Positions 47,566-48,316 of a stretch of DNA of 48,316 nucleotides are shown here, one piece after another (within the stretch, counting starts at the first letter, position 1; every line of letters begins with the position of its first letter). The translations under genes and the position numbers were made by a program. This DNA comes from an uncultured Verrucomicrobiota bacterium. GTDB lineage: Bacteria; Verrucomicrobiota; Verrucomicrobiia; Palsa-1439. Under the pieces are notes generated by a model that was not told the DNA's origin, searched no databases, and saw nothing but the letters and a program-made list of their open reading frames with translations. The stretch lies in NCBI GenBank assembly GCA_903825435.1, contig CAIKAP010000141.1, positions 1 through 48,316 on the forward strand. The letters run 5' to 3'.

Positions 47566-48316
47566 ATGGTTAAAACAATTATTTTGTGGAATGGGTTGGT
47601 AAGGACGAGCTTAATGACGGCCCTGATATCGCTCTGGATGGCCCCTGGGGCTGGCGTTGCATCGGAAAAAGAATCGGCCACTCGGCCGTGGTCCGATGAG
47701 GTCGTCTATGTTGTGATCGAGGGAAAGTTCTTCGATGGAGATCCTTCGAACAATATGATGCTCAAGCGGTTTGGAGCTAACAAGAAAAACTATGCGGGGT
47801 GCGGCTACTGGGGAGGCGACCTGAAAGGAGTCCAGAAGAAGCTCGATTATCTGCAAACACTGGGCGTAACCACCTTGCTCTTGTACCCGGTAATGCTGAA
47901 CGACAGAGAACCATGCGGTAAATGGCTGCCCAGTGGATATAGGCCGCGCGACTATTTCCGCATCGATGAGAATCTCGGGACTATGGAAGACTTGAAGAAC
48001 CTCGTAAGTGATGCACACAAACGGGGTATTCGTATCGTTCTTGACATGCCGCTAGGGATACCCGGCTTAGAACATCCATTCTACACCGACCGGGCAAAAA
48101 AAACGTGGTTTGGCGACTCGACTGTATACGGTGTTCGCCGATGGAACACTGACAATACGGCGGTTGCCGATTACCTGATCAGTGTTGGCAAATTCTGGAG
48201 GAATAAGTGCGACGGATTCCGCATGGACTCGTGTCAATTGCATTCCATAGGGTTCTGGAAGAGATTTACCACGGAGATCCGTAGCGACCCGGGGTTTAGC
48301 GATTTCTTCCTGCTAG
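47566..48316 (+). CDS. GH13 alpha-amylase-family protein, truncated by window end
   Basis: Open to window edge: WSDEVVYVVIEGKFFDGDPSNN...GCGYWGGDLKGVQKKLDYLQTLGVTTLLLYPV...VLDMPLG...NKCDGFRMDSCQLH. Confidence 0.85.
   Translation, partial: MVKTIILWNGLVRTSLMTALISLWMAPGAGVASEKESATRPWSDEVVYVVIEGKFFDGDPSNNMMLKRFGANKKNYAGCGYWGGDLKGVQKKLDYLQTLGVTTLLLYPVMLNDREPCGKWLPSGYRPRDYFRIDENLGTMEDLKNLVSDAHKRGIRIVLDMPLGIPGLEHPFYTDRAKKTWFGDSTVYGVRRWNTDNTAVADYLISVGKFWRNKCDGFRMDSCQLHSIGFWKRFTTEIRSDPGFSDFFLL

Noticed and set aside
47611-48018. Minus-strand 135-aa ORF near the window end
   Set aside because: Antisense to an open plus-strand GH13 frame with amylase-family motifs running off the window edge.
1-48316. 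CRISPR array, phage or canonical transposon
   Set aside because: No regularly spaced repeat array, Cas proteins, phage structural genes, or transposase/integrase ORFs were seen in the window.

Overview
This 48.3 kb window looks like a GC-rich, probably verrucomicrobial-type bacterial chromosome. The taxonomy is inferred from gene content and intergenic repeats and was not tested. The main blocks are: (1) a SWIB-domain gene, a Cys-rich membrane miniprotein and tRNA-Pro(TGG); (2) a long minus-strand type II secretion/pseudopilus operon, gspE-F-G-H-I-J-K-L(PilM/N-like)-M(PilO-like)-C, then a secretin encoded as two ORFs, then a histidine kinase and an NtrC-type regulator; (3) a minus-strand carbohydrate locus with two GH38-like mannosidases, a class I phosphomannose isomerase, a ROK kinase, three UroD-family proteins and a sugar MFS transporter; (4) cysE, gene remnants, a GT2, a PA2779-like protein, EboE-like and other TIM-barrel proteins, and a TPR protein; (5) a siroheme sulfite reductase/cysH pair that looks decayed; (6) a BON-domain protein, PolX and a truncated GH13. 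The strongest unusual signal is the interval between gspF and gspE (about 14.2-18.9 kb). These genes are normally adjacent, but here they are separated by 4.6 kb containing two divergent DUF433-DUF5615 (PIN-like) toxin-antitoxin-type modules, a HEPN-like gene and a UGSC-like oxidoreductase. The segments are punctuated by four same-orientation copies of the gspF 5' end and a second copy of the gspE 3' end. One gspF head and one gspE tail are fused in frame into a 78-aa chimeric ORF. I read this as a cassette-capture hotspot that may use the gspF 5' end as an attachment-like sequence. No searches were run; family names come from recognising motifs in the translations.
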